In this document: in pieces, positions 23,046-34,979 of the stretch
How the letters are laid out: each line of letters opens with the position of its first letter
Position numbering within the stretch: the stretch's first letter is position 1
Origin: Saturnia japonica
Lineage: Eukaryota; Arthropoda; Insecta; Lepidoptera; Saturniidae
Direction: 5' to 3'
DNA: 64,000 nt
Assembly: GCA_033032175.1 (NCBI GenBank)
Contig: CM065308.1
Location: 22,374,952 to 22,438,951, forward strand
The notes under the pieces: generated by a model
Told to the model about the DNA's origin: nothing
Database searches by the model: none
What the model saw: only the letters and a program-made list of their open reading frames with translations
Translations under genes and position numbers: made by a program

Positions 23046-23830
23046 CTATGACTCCTTATGCTTTTTTTTACTTATTTCTGTTATATCTTTTCTATTATCT
23101 TTCCTGTTGTATAGAAGGGGTTGCCTTTCTTTTATTAAACTTCTAGCTAATTCACCTAGTTTGTCTTTTTTCTTTAAAGTATAAAGGTAATTTTTATTCA
23201 CTATTTTGAGTTCTTCTTCCATTATGTCATATTTATTTTGTATACTTCGTACATCTTTCATTTTGCTAATTACTGATGCTAATTTATCTTGAGTGTGTTC
23301 AGGGATTGGTAGAATAATTTTATTTTTAACGTTTGTAATAAATTTACGTTTTAATTTAGATTGGTTTGAAAATAACTTACATCTGACCAAACGATGGTCT
23401 GAGTTGAACATAACATTATTTAAAACTTCGACATTTGCAACCGTTTGTTTTTTGTTAATTATTATAAAATCTCTCTCATCTTTTTGCCCTTGTGGAGACA
23501 TCCAAGTCCATTTTCTAGTAAATCGTCTTTTAAAGAATGTATGCATTATATATAAATGATTTTCGATTACATATTCAATCAATCTCTCGCCATTATTATT
23601 TCTGTTTCCCGTTCCTTTTTCCTCAATTCCTTTCTTACCATAAAACCTTCTCCATACATACCCTTTGTTTCTCCTTTATAATAAAAGATATATTGTCCCA
23701 TATCAATATTTTTTTCACCTATCCTTCGTATTTCACTAATTCCTATAATATGCCAATTAATTTTTTCCAATGCGTATTCTAGGTTTACTAAATGTTCCTC
23801 CGTTTTAAGCGTTCTGACATTGTAAAACAA
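23046..23830 (-). pseudogene. RTE ORF2 endonuclease domain remnant
   Basis: Two overlapping frames. 23830-23579 reads FYNVRTLKTEEHL, then WHIIGISEIRRIGE (endonuclease N-terminal strands, catalytic Glu in SE.R). 23582-23046 reads HLYIMHTFF, then KWTWMSPQGQKDERDFI and NSDHRLVRCKL, with the SDHR catalytic His/Asp motif of AP-endonuclease-type LINEs. The frameshift between them inactivates the gene. It then enters the linker before RT. Confidence 0.85.
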
Positions 23831-24096
23831 AATGTAAATATTATTTTTCTTATTTTTTTTTTATATGTTCATTTTTGTGGTTAACATTTTCTTTTTCTTC
23901 TTCTTCTTTGGTGTAGTTTACTGAAAGGTTATGGTCACTCACCCCATGGGGACCAGCCAACTTGGGGTTAGCTCTTACTTCTCTAATTTTATCTCTGAAA
24001 TAGTGTTGTAATTTCTTCCGGTTGCCGATGTTTAATTCCTATTTGTTTTCGTTGTTTTTGTTGGCTGTGCCGATGAAAAGGAGTTACTCCGTTCCC

Positions 24097-24390
24097 TCAT
24101 ATAATCAAATGCATTAGTTCTATTAGTTCTAGACATAGATGTCGTGTACTGTTTCCGTGGTTGTACGTTGTCCGGTGAAAAGTGCGACTCCCGTTTTCTT
24201 TTTCTTTATTAGGGTTTTCTTTAATTATTAGTTTATCATACTTGATGATTACAAAGTTACCTTTATTTCTTTCTTCTAAAACTTTTTGCTGGATAATTTT
24301 TCTCTTATTAAGCACTTCCTTAGGAAAATCATCTGCAATGTATACAGTTTGAAACTTTTTCTTATTTTCCATTATTTCGTCCTTTCCCAC
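24097..24390 (-). pseudogene. LINE ORF1 C-terminal remnant
   Basis: Reads VYIADDFPKEVLNKRKIIQ, then VLEERNKGNFVIIKYDKLII. This fits the C-terminal part of LINE ORF1 proteins (the DFPKEV..KRK pattern). Past the conserved part it becomes Asn/Thr-rich and stops. The matching N-terminus lies beyond the fold-back insertion at 25200-25365. Confidence 0.6.
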
Positions 24391-24611
24391 CCATTTACAA
24401 GAGAGAGAATAACAGGTTTGGACTTTTCATCTTCTTCATTTCTTTTCCCTATGCGATAAATCGCGTTTATATTGTTTTCACTCAATGATATATGTAATTC
24501 ATTTGTTAATTTATCAGTGATTGTTTTAAATAATTTTATATTTGTTTTTTTTTTCTTCTTTTAATCCGTAAATAATAATACTATTTAAATATGTATAATA
24601 TAATATATATA

Positions 24612-25163
24612 TTAGGGTGGCGCAAAAAAACCGACAATTTTTTTTTTGAGTCTCTTGTGTAAAAATGTTAGTTTTTGATGTTTTAAGAGCTATCTCCAAA
24701 GGACAGCTCAAAAAAAATTTTTGAAGAAGTCGCTCCAAATTTTTAAAAATCGTCGAAAATCGATTTTTTTATTTTACATTTTTTTCTCGTTACGGTAAAA
24801 TTTTAGAGACCAAAAAAATAAATTTCTGAAAGTTTCAGTTCAAAATTTTTAATTTTGAAAGGTTGTTCATAATTTTTTTAAATTTATTAGTGCATTACTT
24901 TAGATTTTTTCGAGCGACCTTTTGATATTCAAATTTAAATTCCATACTTTTTTTTTTTATTTAGTACAATAATAGATAAAATTTTACCGTAACAAGCAAA
25001 AACAATAAAAAAATCGATTATTGACAATTTTTAAAAATTTGGAGCGACCTCTTAAAAAATTTTTTTTAGCTATCCTTTGGAGAGGGATCTTACAACATCA
25101 AAAACTAACATTTTTTTCACTCGAGACTAAAAAAAAATAGTCGGTTTTTTTGCACCACCCTAA
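24612..25163. mobile_element. fold-back (long palindromic) non-autonomous element
   Basis: The left end TTAGGGTGGCGCAAAAAAAC and the right end, whose reverse complement is TTAGGGTGGTGCAAAAAAAC, differ by one base. The similarity continues inward over about 200 bp on each side (shared AGCGAC, TTTTTAAAAAT and ATCGATTTTTT tracts), so the whole 552-bp unit can fold into one hairpin. TA flanks both ends, consistent with a mariner-type target. It has no coding capacity. It is inserted in ORF1 of the surrounding LINE. Confidence 0.88.
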
Positions 25164-25949
25164 TATGTTTATATAATATAATATACTCTTGGCTCTTTTT
25201 AATTGATTAATTTTCTCCTTTAAATTTTCGTTTTCTAATATTTTATTATTCTATTTTCCTTTGATAGTATATTCAATTTTTCAATCAATCTTTTGATCAG
25301 TCAGTTGTTTGATGTCTCATTTCTATTTTAATCTTTTCGAAAAAGGCTTGAAATTGTTCTTCCATATTTAAAAAAAAGTATATTAGTGTGTAACGGAACG
25401 TTTATTTTCAGCGCCCACAGACTAGAGGATATTGTGCATAGATAATATTTCAGCGCCTGATGAGTTATTTAGCAATACAGACTTACCGAGTGATTTCACA
25501 GTTTGGCAGGGATGACTATTATCTATGTCGTTTATGGTTCTTACTATTATTTTCACTTTATTTTCTATATTTACGAGTTCCACGTTTATTCACTTTTTAT
25601 ACATTTATACGGCACTATTTGCACTTATGTTTGGAACTAAAGTAGTTTGTGAGTATTTAAAGAACTTTTATTATTGTTTTGAGTTCAATTTGTTGAGGAG
25701 CAATTTGAGTACGTGTTTACGATATGACAGCAACAATTTACAGTATATTCAGAAAAAGTTATAAAATGCACAATACTACAATAAATATAAAATAGACGTT
25801 CTTTCAGGCTTAGTAAGACAAATAAAAGCTTTTTAGATAATTGTGTTTTAGATACTATAGTAAACTTCCTAAGAATATTACCGATTTGTCAGTTAATAAA
25901 TTCAAGAATCATTTAAGCAAGTTTTATTGAATAACTCTGTAAATGATAG

Positions 25950-26287
25950 TTGTCGTGCCCAAATAAACGGTAAATTAATTAATATGGTTTTATTGCCAAG
26001 ACATACAAATTAACACAGCTAAATCTACATCGACGCCATCGCAAGGCATAGCGAGACAGAGCATCACTAGTGAGGGGATGCGTTCCGGTTAGTGTTGGGA
26101 TGCAACAGTGGCAAACTTTCCACCTAAATAACAATGGTACCATAAGATTGGCATTAAGGTACAAAAATAAAATGTGACTTAACACTCTCAAATAACAATG
26201 AGATACTGAAGCATTTACATTGGCATTATACTTATAATAAATATAATAACACATAGGTACTCTATTAATGGCCTACAAGTGGTGACA
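25950..26287 (-). repeat. putative 3' LTR of the gypsy element
   Basis: Bounded by TGTC ... GACA directly downstream of the integrase reading frame on the minus strand, with an AATAAA signal (plus strand TTTATT, 25987-25992). No matching 5' LTR was found in the window, so the boundaries rest only on the TG...CA rule and position. The polypurine tract is not convincing. Confidence 0.4.
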
Positions 26288-26299
26288 TTTAATAGGCAG

Positions 26300-29147
26300 T
26301 TATTCTAACAAACTGTCACTAGAGCTCATCATTTGATTAACATGCCTCATCCACATACTTCCATCAACATCAATCAAATAAGTTGTGTCTGGTATTGACA
26401 CCTCAACAATGGTGCCCATAGTCCAAGGCTTATTGCCTTTCCTGTAGTCCCTCACCATTACCTTCTCTCCCACCCTGAAACTAACTTGCCTAGTGCCCGA
26501 GGATGTCGTAGCCTGTTTCTCTAGCATTTCCATGGATTTTTCCGCAATAGGTTGCGGTCTTAACAAAGAAAATCGTGACCTTAGTTCCCTTTTATACATA
26601 AGTTGGGCTGGAGTGACGCCTGTAATACTATGAGGCATAGTTCTATAGTGAAACTGGAATAAGTTGATAGCAGACATCATTTTGTTACCGCTTTCTTTGA
26701 TTTTGGTTACATGAGGTTTAAATATTTCTACAAAACGTTCTGCAGCCCCGTTTGTAGCTGGATGATATGGCGGGGAAAAGGTATGTTTAATTTGTTTTGA
26801 ATTGCAAAAATTTGCAAACTGTTGGGATGCAAATGAAGGACCGTTATCAGTAGCCAAATGGACAGGGTAGCCATGTCTCGAAAACAATGTATCCAATACT
26901 TCAATGGTCCTCGCTGCACTGATTGTGTTCATTTCAACCACCTCGAGCCACTTTGAATAACTGTCAACGACTAACAAGTACATTTTATTATAGAATGGCC
27001 ACAGTAGTCTGCATGGAGGCGATACCAGACTGATGGTGCTACTGGCCATGATTTTTGAATGCTTTTTGTGGGGTTTATTACAAATGGTTAGGCAATTCAG
27101 ACAACCTTATGGTTTTTACTTTCTTAAAGCTTTCGGAATGATTATCATATAACCCCAGAAAAGGCAATCTCTATCACAACTGATCTCGTGTTTTTTATAA
27201 AAATATGGTAATCAGTCCTTATCAATATTCTTTTTGTCAGGCCAACCATCTATGCTATACCTAATTACTCTTGACAACATTAAATCTTTTTTTGTCTCAA
27301 ACTGTATAGTTTTCCAATTTAATAGATCAATACCAGAATTTACAATATAGTATATGCTACTTTGCTCTGCTTCTTGACAAATTGGGTGTAAGTCCAGTTT
27401 AACATTATTAACCTCAGTAGATGATCTAGACAAAAAATCAGCTGGGTTTTTGTTGGATTTAATATGTTTAATTTTGTAATTAAATGCGGATAAGAATATG
27501 GCATAATGCTGAAGTCTTTTTGCCGGCATTTTGGGAATACCCTTTTGTGGACCAAAAATTCTTACTATGGCAGCATTGTCAGTTTCTAATTAAAAAACCT
27601 GCCATAAGTGTAATTATAAAATTTTGTTACTCCGTAAATTATTGACATTGCTTCTTTATCAATAGTTGAGTATCTTTGTTCTGTGTTGTTTAATTTTTTG
27701 CTAGCATATGCTATTAGTTTTACGACACCGTTATAGTCTCTATTAGATAAGACACAACCTAGGCCCGTGTCAGATGCATCAAATGACAAAATTAAAGGTA
27801 AGTTTGGATTACAATGTCTTAAGTTATGAATTGATGCTAATTTCTTTTTGATCATTATAAATGCATTTTCACAATCAATAGACCACACAAAAAAAATTTA
27901 TGTGTACATTCATACAACGGTGTCAGAATTGAAGCCATATCTTTTAAAAATCTGGCATAGTAGTTAACTTTTCCTAAAAATGACCTCAGCATGGTTATGT
28001 TTCTTGGCGCTTTAGCTTGTTGTAAAGGATCAATGTTTGATTTTATGATGCTGATGTAATTTTTAGTGATCCTAAATCCAAATACATCTATGTATTTTTT
28101 AAATACTTTACATTTCTCCAACTTTAATTTAAATTGGCTTTGTTTTAATATATCTAACACTTTACACAGTGTATTCATTGTATCAGAAACATCCATCCCC
28201 ATTATATAAATGTTGTCGATAAATACTATTGTATTTTGAATATTTGCCAATTTAATATGCATTATACGCTGAAAAGAATTTGGTCCCGTGGAGACCCCAA
28301 AAGGAAGATATTTATATTTATAAGTCAGTTACAATGGTCGTCAGTTCCTGCGAATTTTCACCCAAACGGGCCTGTAGGTACGCTTCCTTTAAATCGAGCT
28401 TGCAGAAGTAATCACCTTCTTTTAAAGTATCTAAGATTTCTTCAATGTGGGGCAACGGGAAATGGTCTACTTCCAAGTAAGGGTTTAAAGTCACCTTATA
28501 ATCCCCACATAAACGTACAGAACCATCAGATTTCACTACTGGAACCACTGGGGTTCCCCACTGGCTGTATTCCACTGGTTCTGTACGCTTATTCTCAAGT
28601 AATCTATTTATTTTCAGTTTAACCTTACCTTTGAGTGCGAAAGGTACTCGTCTGACCGGCAGGCACTTAGGTACAGCCACTTCTCTTAATTTTAATGTAA
28701 TAGATTCGCCATTGCTGTTGCCCTACTCTGCTGCAAATACTTCTGCGTACTCCCTTTTTACAAAACATTCTGCCTCTGAATTAGCTTTAAAATTATGATT
28801 AATATCTAATACATTAGTATTACATTCCAGTTATGGAGGCCATAGGCCAAGACTATGCAGCCAATCACGGCCAATTATCCGTGGTACATTGTAATTGGCT
28901 ACAAAAATGCTAAGCTCCTTTGTTAATTTTTTATATTGAACATTCAATTTTTCTATTATACCAACCGGTTTAGAAACTGTTTGGTCAAAATTTTTGAATT
29001 TAACTTTGCAGGTGCTGATTGGACATCAATGGGAAGAGATTATTTCTATCTTGCATAGATAAAACTGTTACATCAGACCCTGTATCCAACTGAAAGTCAA
29101 AATTTATTCCCTCTATTTTTAACTGGATATAAGGGGGGGGGTACTCT
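26300..29147 (-). pseudogene. gypsy-type (Ty3) retrotransposon pol remnant
   Basis: Minus-strand order: aspartic protease with LDTGSDVTVLS (about 29,080), reverse transcriptase (28680-28318: WGTPVVPVVKSDGSVRLCGD, KLDLKEAYLQ; then 28262-27855 with VFIDNI in place of the usual (Y/F)xDD, then FLGKVNYYARF), RNase H (27888-27586: FDASDTGLGCVLSN, IDKEAMSIIYG), connection (27529-27212), and integrase (27049-26300). The integrase keeps the D,D,E residues in VVDSYSKW, ATDNGPSF and GAAERF, but the HHCC zinc finger is eroded. The second RT Asp is Asn and the domains are in different frames, so pol is dead. It is interrupted at 29148 by a Jockey LINE. Any upstream gag must lie beyond 31,657 but was not recognised. 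Confidence 0.92.
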
Positions 29148-29159
29148 ACTCACATTGTG
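29148..29159. repeat. target-site duplication, left (Jockey)
   Basis: ACTCACATTGTG, repeated at 31645-31656. Confidence 0.92.
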
Positions 29160-31136
29160 ACGGAAAAGAACGCGGCGACTCGTGCGCACGACCACTATCC
29201 GACCGAGGAAAACCGCGCACGCTTACGCGCGCTTCAGAGAGCGGTTAGAGCCCGCATATTAGAACTCAGGAGTCACAGATGGGACGCCCTCGTCGAAGGG
29301 CTAAGGCCGTCGCATCTGGCTTACTGGAAACTAGCTCGCAGCCTCAAAATAGAGGCTTCTTATCTTATGCCCCCCCTCGAGAGGGGTCCCAGTATACCGC
29401 TCGCCTTCGATAGCAGCGACAAGGCGGAGTGCCTCGCCACTTGTTTGGAGAGCCAGTGCTCTCCGAACAGTGTCGATGCAAATACCGACCGGGTCGAGGG
29501 TATCGATGGATGCGTGCGGGAGCTGGATAAGCTCCCCGCGACAGCCTCCCTGTCCCCGGTCACGTCTGAGGAGGTTCTTTCCATTATAAAAAGCCTTAAG
29601 CTCAGAAAAGCACCAGGTCCCGACGGGATCAGGAATGAAGTACTTAGGCTTCTTCCTGATCGCCTCATAGCTCTATTGGTCTGCATCTTCAATGTAGCCA
29701 TAGTCCACTGCCATTTTCCAGCCGCCTGGAAAAAGGCAATAGTCATAGGTATCCGTAAGCCCGGCAAGAGCGCGTCGCTTCCCGACAGCTATCGCCCGAT
29801 CAGTCTCCTAAATACGTTAGGGAAAATTTACGAGCGGATCCTTCTGAACCGTCTCAAGCCAATAATAGAGGAGAAAGACCTCTATCCGCCTGAGCAATTC
29901 GGTTTCCGTGCTAGATATTCTTGCACTCATCAAGTGCACCGCCTCACGGAGCACGTTGCATTTAATTTTGCTGAACTTTATAAACCCCGCCGTACACTTG
30001 CGGTCTTTTTCGACGTGGCCAAGGCCTTTGATAAGGTCTGGCACGAGGGATTGATTTACAAGTTGTACCGCTTTGAAGTCCCCGATAGGCTAATTAAAAT
30101 AATTCGCGACTATTTAACAGATTGCACCTTCCGCTATAGAGTGGAAGGTGAATTTTCCACGCCCCGTCCAATACGCTCAGGCGTTCCCCAAGGTTCGATC
30201 CTGTCTCCTAGCCTATTTAACCTGTACGTCAGTGACCTACCTCGACTCCCGGAGGTCGAGGTAGGGCTATACGCTGACGATACAGTCTTATATGCCTCAG
30301 ATAGGAATAGATCCGACCTCAGACACAAAGTCCAACGCTCCGTGACCACTCTCGGGAAGTGGTTTAACGAGTGGCGTATAGCCGTTAATCCCTCGAAGAG
30401 CGCCGCGATGCTCTTCGATGCGGATTCGTCACAGATACCGTGGAAGCTTAAACCTGTTAAGCTCTACGATAATCCGATTCCGTATGTAAGAGAGACGAAA
30501 TATCTAGGGGTAACCCTAGATAGTAGGCTCTCTTTTAGACCCCACATCCGTAAGGTTAGGAACAGGGCCGCGTGGGTCCTGGGCCGGTTGCATCCTCTGT
30601 TGTGTTCGGTGAGTAAAATGTCCACGCGACATAAGCTCACGCTCTACAAGACGTGTATTCGACCAATTTTGACATACAGTTGCGCCGTGTTCGCACATAT
30701 GTCCGAGTCGAGTTTCAAACGGTTACAATCGATACAGAATAGGTTCCTCTATCGTCTCACCGGGGCCCCGTGGTATGTTCGAAGCGTAGATCTCCATAGA
30801 GATATGGAGCTTCCTTCGATACATGCCTACGTTAAACAGCTCTCCCGTTCGTATTTCGACACCGCGTCGAACCACGCGAATCCGTTGATAAAAACAGCCG
30901 CCACTTATGTTCCGGCACCCACGGACATCCGGTGCAAACGCCGGCCGCGCAATATTTTTATTGATCCCGACGATCACATCGAAAATTCGAATAAATATTA
31001 CACATCCGTCTCTCCAAACAGAGCGTGCCAGCGCCCACGCCCGCGTAACCACCGTTCTCTCCGCAGAGGGCGGGCGGTCAATTTCGCTCCAGCACACCCG
31101 TCACGTCCACCCTCTCTAGCGGTAACCCAAGCCTAG
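29160..31136 (+). pseudogene. Jockey ORF2, reverse transcriptase, truncated
   Basis: About 658 codons are open without any stop. Domains: linker (RAHDHY...), RT from about residue 150 (LRKAPGPDGIRNEVL; YRPISLLNTLGKIYERIL; QFGFRARYSC), palm motif A FFDVAKAFDKVWH, motif B SGVPQGSILSPSLFN, motif C VGLYADDTVLY, then TKYLGVTLDSRLSF, and a thumb with KLTLYKTCIRPILTY. All catalytic Asp residues are present. The C-terminus ends SRPPSLAVTQA. The frame enters from the 5' truncation point, so there is no authentic start: the first in-frame GTG (29157) belongs to the target duplication. The missing N-terminal endonuclease makes it non-autonomous despite an intact RT. Confidence 0.95.
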
Positions 31137-31344
31137 GTCCGTTCCTCGGTGTGAAACCCTTGGGTCAGGCAACCGCCCGCGCGATACAAGTGACACTGTA
31201 CGTGCATCACTTAGCTACCTACATACAACACTACACACGTATGAACATACACACGTGCACACCACACAGGTACATAGGTTCTGTGAGGGACCTTTTTTTT
31301 TCTTTTTTTACGCTAGTTAGTGTAGAAACATTCCGATTACTGAA

Positions 31345-31402
31345 TACACATACGCACGGTTCCTTCCTTCCTCCCAGGAGGAAGGGAACGTGCCTATGTG
31401 TA
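31345..31402 (+). other. conserved 3' UTR hairpin of the Jockey family
   Basis: Arms ACACATACGCACG ... CGTGCCTATGTGT surround a central CCTCCCAGGAGG palindrome. Equivalent hairpins occur in the two other copies (about 5345-5400 and 8369-8430) although their arm sequences differ. Confidence 0.75.
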
Positions 31403-31644
31403 TAATTTAGTTAGCTCGAATCGTAGGTGTAGGGATTCGATTAGATCGCGACCTAATTGCGAACGCGACGACCGCCCGAGCCGAGGTCCGGCCACTTTGG
31501 CACCCTCGTGCGAGTCGTCCACGAAACTTTCGCGGCTGAGTGCCCTCTGCGCTCGCCCCCAAGTCCGGTGAAGCTGTAAAAGCCGCAGCGGATTTAGGGC
31601 CACTAAGGCTAACAGTGTAGTCAGTTCTAAAAAAAAAAAAAAAA

Positions 31645-31656
31645 ACTCACATTGTG
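31645..31656. repeat. target-site duplication, right (Jockey)
   Basis: ACTCACATTGTG directly after the poly-A run; a perfect match to 29148-29159. Confidence 0.92.
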
Positions 31657-31774
31657 TGTACAAGGTACAAGGTGTAACATAAGTTTTCTTATAATCATTA
31701 GTACCTGATCGCTTTTCCGCTCTCGGCTTGTTGGATCGAATTAGCATGTACGTGTATTTACACGATCCATCCCT

Positions 31775-32042
31775 TCACACCGAAGCCTGCCACTAACTCT
31801 GATGTGGTTTGCGAGTAATCCGGTTCAACGATCACCTTTGATTCTTCATTTTCAACTAGGGTCTCCGGCCGTCCACGGGGTTTGTTTCATAGGTCAAAAT
31901 TTCGAGAACGAAAACGTTGGAACCAAAAACATACCGTGTTTTCTTTTACAGTAGCTTTCCCATACACATCATTAATCCTTCGAGCTGATTCTGCAGCGCT
32001 GAAGCTTCAATGGAACTTATATAGAACGTGTAAAGAACGATG
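31775..32042 (-). pseudogene. mariner transposase N-terminal fragment
   Basis: The minus strand reads HRSLHVLYKF, a stop, AAESARRINDVYGKATV, TVCFWFQRFRSRNFDL, a stop, then NKPRGRPETLVENEE and VEPDYSQTTSELVAGFGV. This is the paired helix-turn-helix DNA-binding part of a cecropia/irritans-like mariner, including the GRPE linker. It has at least two stops and no catalytic domain. It abuts the possible gypsy remnant at 31657-31774. Confidence 0.85.
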
Positions 32043-34302
32043 TCAAAGAAAGAAAAATAAAATGATGCGAAAACAAATGAATCACTAAATTGGAAAAACA
32101 CAAATACACAAGCCTAAATTTGGAATTTCTAACCAGACGCCAGATATTTGAGATCAAAGTGACCAGTTCAACAAAACGCCAATTTCACATGCAAGGACCT
32201 AATATATAAATTTATATTGAAATAAAAAGAGCAAAAAGACTAAAATTTTGAAATCAGTATTCATATTACAATACTAAATAAATGCAGAGCTTCTTGGTGA
32301 AGGATGCCTTGATTCAAGAAGAGAGGTGAGGCACAGAGAAATCTCTCTACTTGAGGCAGTCCGACTGGTGAAATACCGCCCACCCTCCACCCTACAGAAT
32401 ACCCCAACCTATAAATAACCTTCTCTTGTGTTTGAGTAGGGTTTCCAGAGCTCCTTAAGGAAGGGGATTCAACAAGCTAATGACACTTCTGATATTACAA
32501 GCATCCATAGGTTACGGTAAAGGCTTACCATCAGATAATAAAACAAAGAAGTTATGGCTGAAAATCCATAAAAAAATTAATTCGAATTAAGAACATTCTC
32601 CTTTTTTTGAAGTCAGTTATCCTTTATATTAAGTATTCTACCATTCGCACAGCCAGGAGCGTTCTAGATACATTTTGCGCCAAGCAGAGCTAGCATGGCA
32701 TGGCAGAGAGGACACGCGGCCCCCCGTCGTGGTATTAGCAATGCGCCCCAACATTTATTTAAATCGTTTTTACGTAACCTACTACTCTATTTGATCCATT
32801 TTACTCGGTGAAAATAATTAATCCACATTTTTTTTCATATCGTTATTTGCACTTATATAATTATTATCATTAGCTGTTATCACAATATACATTTCATATA
32901 GGCTATAGGACATTGGACTCTGCATCCTCGGGCTAAGACGCACAGCAAACATATTTCATATAGTTTACGTTCACTACTTCACCATTACTGGCATTTATAA
33001 AAAAAAACTATTATGTAAGTTCCCAGTAATAATAATCTGGCAAGAAGGAATGGAACTGAGAAAATAATTGTAACTAATATAAAATCAAAGGTAAGCTACC
33101 CAATAGTTGAACATTAACCGAGATAACCGAGGAATTATTTTACTACCCACAATATATGTTTGCCCTTTGCAAGAAAATGTTATGGTAAATTTATAATATA
33201 ATAAAACTTTTCTTACTGATTTACCTCTAAATACATAGACATAACATAATATATTTAATAATACAATCTACCTATAGTTTCCTAACCATAAAATCTGTCA
33301 GCTATCTTGTGATAAAACCAAAATAAAAATCATCAGTGTTAATTTTTTTCTATTACGGTTATCTTTTGGTACGTGGTCAACTGATGGATCATCCATCCAA
33401 GATTTCTACTTCGATAATTTTCAATAGACATTAATTTTGCAGGAGACAAGCTTTACAATTAATTTTCGATGTGAGTAGTAAAGAGGCAGCAAAACTAGGT
33501 AGCTGAGCCAGAAAGCGAACAAAGGCGGGATGACGACAAAATTTCGCTTGAAGGACCCCGTTTAAATTTAGGACTACGCCGCTGCTCTGCCGTATCCTTC
33601 AGCTATTTATTCTAAAGACGCTCATGAAATAAATTTCCATAATAGATAAGAACAATTTTACTGAGTAATTTGATACACATAAAAGCTAAAACATACTGAT
33701 TACATTTAAATAATATTACAATAGATTGTAAAACTACTACTACATTAATAAAATCCGATATAATACCGCAGTCATGGATACAATTAGGTACACAATTATC
33801 ATTTGTAACATTATTATGCCAATACTTCAACTTAATATAGTGAAATTAATTAATTAATAATTATCGGCCATTTATTTCTGATAATTTCGCTCAAATTTTT
33901 ATTATTCACAATTTCAATATACTATGGACTACAATAATTTGAATAAAAGAAGGTAATAAGAAGTGTTGTGTTGGAAAGGCCATTTGGAAATATCGAGCTA
34001 ATTTTAGTATAAATGTTGATTAACTGATGATAAACTTTATATTTAACTAAACTATATCTATTGTACAAACAGCTATTTTCAAAATCACAGTACAAGTATC
34101 GCGCAGGAGTGTTCAAGATTCCAGAGCTCGAAAATATACGAAAAGTTTTTTTTTGTTTTTTTACATGTTAAACCCCGAGATTTATATATTCAAATAGAAT
34201 ATTACGTTTATTTAATTTATATTTTAATAATGTTCATGATCCAACGAAGTTCATACTATAAATTTTTTAACAAAAAAGAAAACCAAGTACAATGATTTTG
34301 AG
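32043..34302. other. intergenic, no gene recognised
   Basis: AT-rich. The stretch 32,270-32,560 has the pattern of a lepidopteran dispersed repeat ('gacacttctgatattacaagcatccataggttacggtaaaggcttaccatcag' in part, similar to 4590-4660). Nothing else was recognised. Reading frames on both strands are short and without domains. Confidence 0.5.
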
Positions 34303-34575
34303 TTCTCTGGTTTCTTCTTCTTCTTCCTAACTTGGCAACCAGTCGTCTTTAGTCACATTATCGAGTGAATTATAGTTTCATGTGTTATGACGATTCAGTA
34401 TCCTAAGAAGATGGTGGCTCAATTGTTAGAACTTTCTAGGAAGTTTTTGTAGGATCTCAGAAAGAATGCTTTCAGCTTATATTTATAATCCACTTCACTT
34501 ATGCACAAAAACCAAACTATATCACGCAAAACACCACCAATATTACATAATATAGGGTCAAAACCCTAAGTTAAT
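34303..34575 (-). repeat. three-copy interspersed repeat, copy A
   Basis: Reverse-oriented member of the family also at 40987-41375 and 43785-44028. Shared landmarks on its own strand: CATTAACTTAGGGTTTTGACC, CTATATTAT, GTGCATAAGTGAAGTGG, ACAAAAACTTCCTAG, GCCACCATCTTCTTAGG, and an AAGAAG-rich 3' tail. It has no coding capacity. The tail suggests a retroposon (SINE-like), but no RNA polymerase III promoter was recognised. Confidence 0.75.
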
Positions 34576-34979
34576 GAAATATAAATAAAAACCACAACAT
34601 GTCACTTCAAGATTCAGCCAAAAACTTCGCTCTCTGACTTATCATCGAACATTGGGTTATTGAAATTAAAATGGGACCACTCCTCAAGTATCCCCTTTCC
34701 AACAAAAAAATAATCATCTAAATTGATTCATAAACAAAGATGTTATGGATGATCATCGAATTGAGATCCTCCTCTTTATTTCGAAGTCTGTTAAAAACCT
34801 CTTTTTGTAACTTCTTATTCGTTTGTGAAGTCATCATGTGCTGACCCAACAGTGATGTAGCTCTCAGATAAAAGCTAAACTTTCAAAAACATTTAGTTAT
34901 TATATCACGATCGAACTGAGTTATCTGATTTTAATTATATTATTTAATGTCCAGACACATAATCACCCAGATTTTTTAA

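Larger units (their letters stand above)
21511..25400 (-). mobile_element. RTE-like LINE, internally deleted
   Basis: Minus-strand order from the 5' end: ORF1 start (ATG at 25365-25363, MEEQFQAFFEKIKIEM), a fold-back element (24612-25163), the ORF1 C-terminus (24097-24390), apurinic endonuclease domain (23046-23830), RT fingers and part of the palm (22192-22512), the YLGQIIS segment (about 22,090), and the C-terminal domain with WYPRDGKRKKGRP and GTWMRAAKQRNLWKSLEEAY (21,600-21,700). It ends at a (TTA)n tail (plus-strand taataataa at 21511-21524). The 5' boundary is approximate. It is very AT-rich with many stops, so an old copy. Confidence 0.85.
29160..31644 (+). mobile_element. Jockey LINE, 5'-truncated, young
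   Basis: A 2.5-kb insertion into the gypsy pol, flanked by a perfect 12-bp target duplication and ending in a poly-A of about 17. It contains a long open ORF2 part, a 3' UTR of about 490 bp and the conserved hairpin. Its endonuclease domain is missing through 5' truncation. It is the longest and least decayed of three copies of this family here. Confidence 0.95.

Noticed and set aside
29360..31097. Minus-strand frames of 60-135 codons
   Set aside because: Antisense shadows of the GC-rich Jockey ORF.
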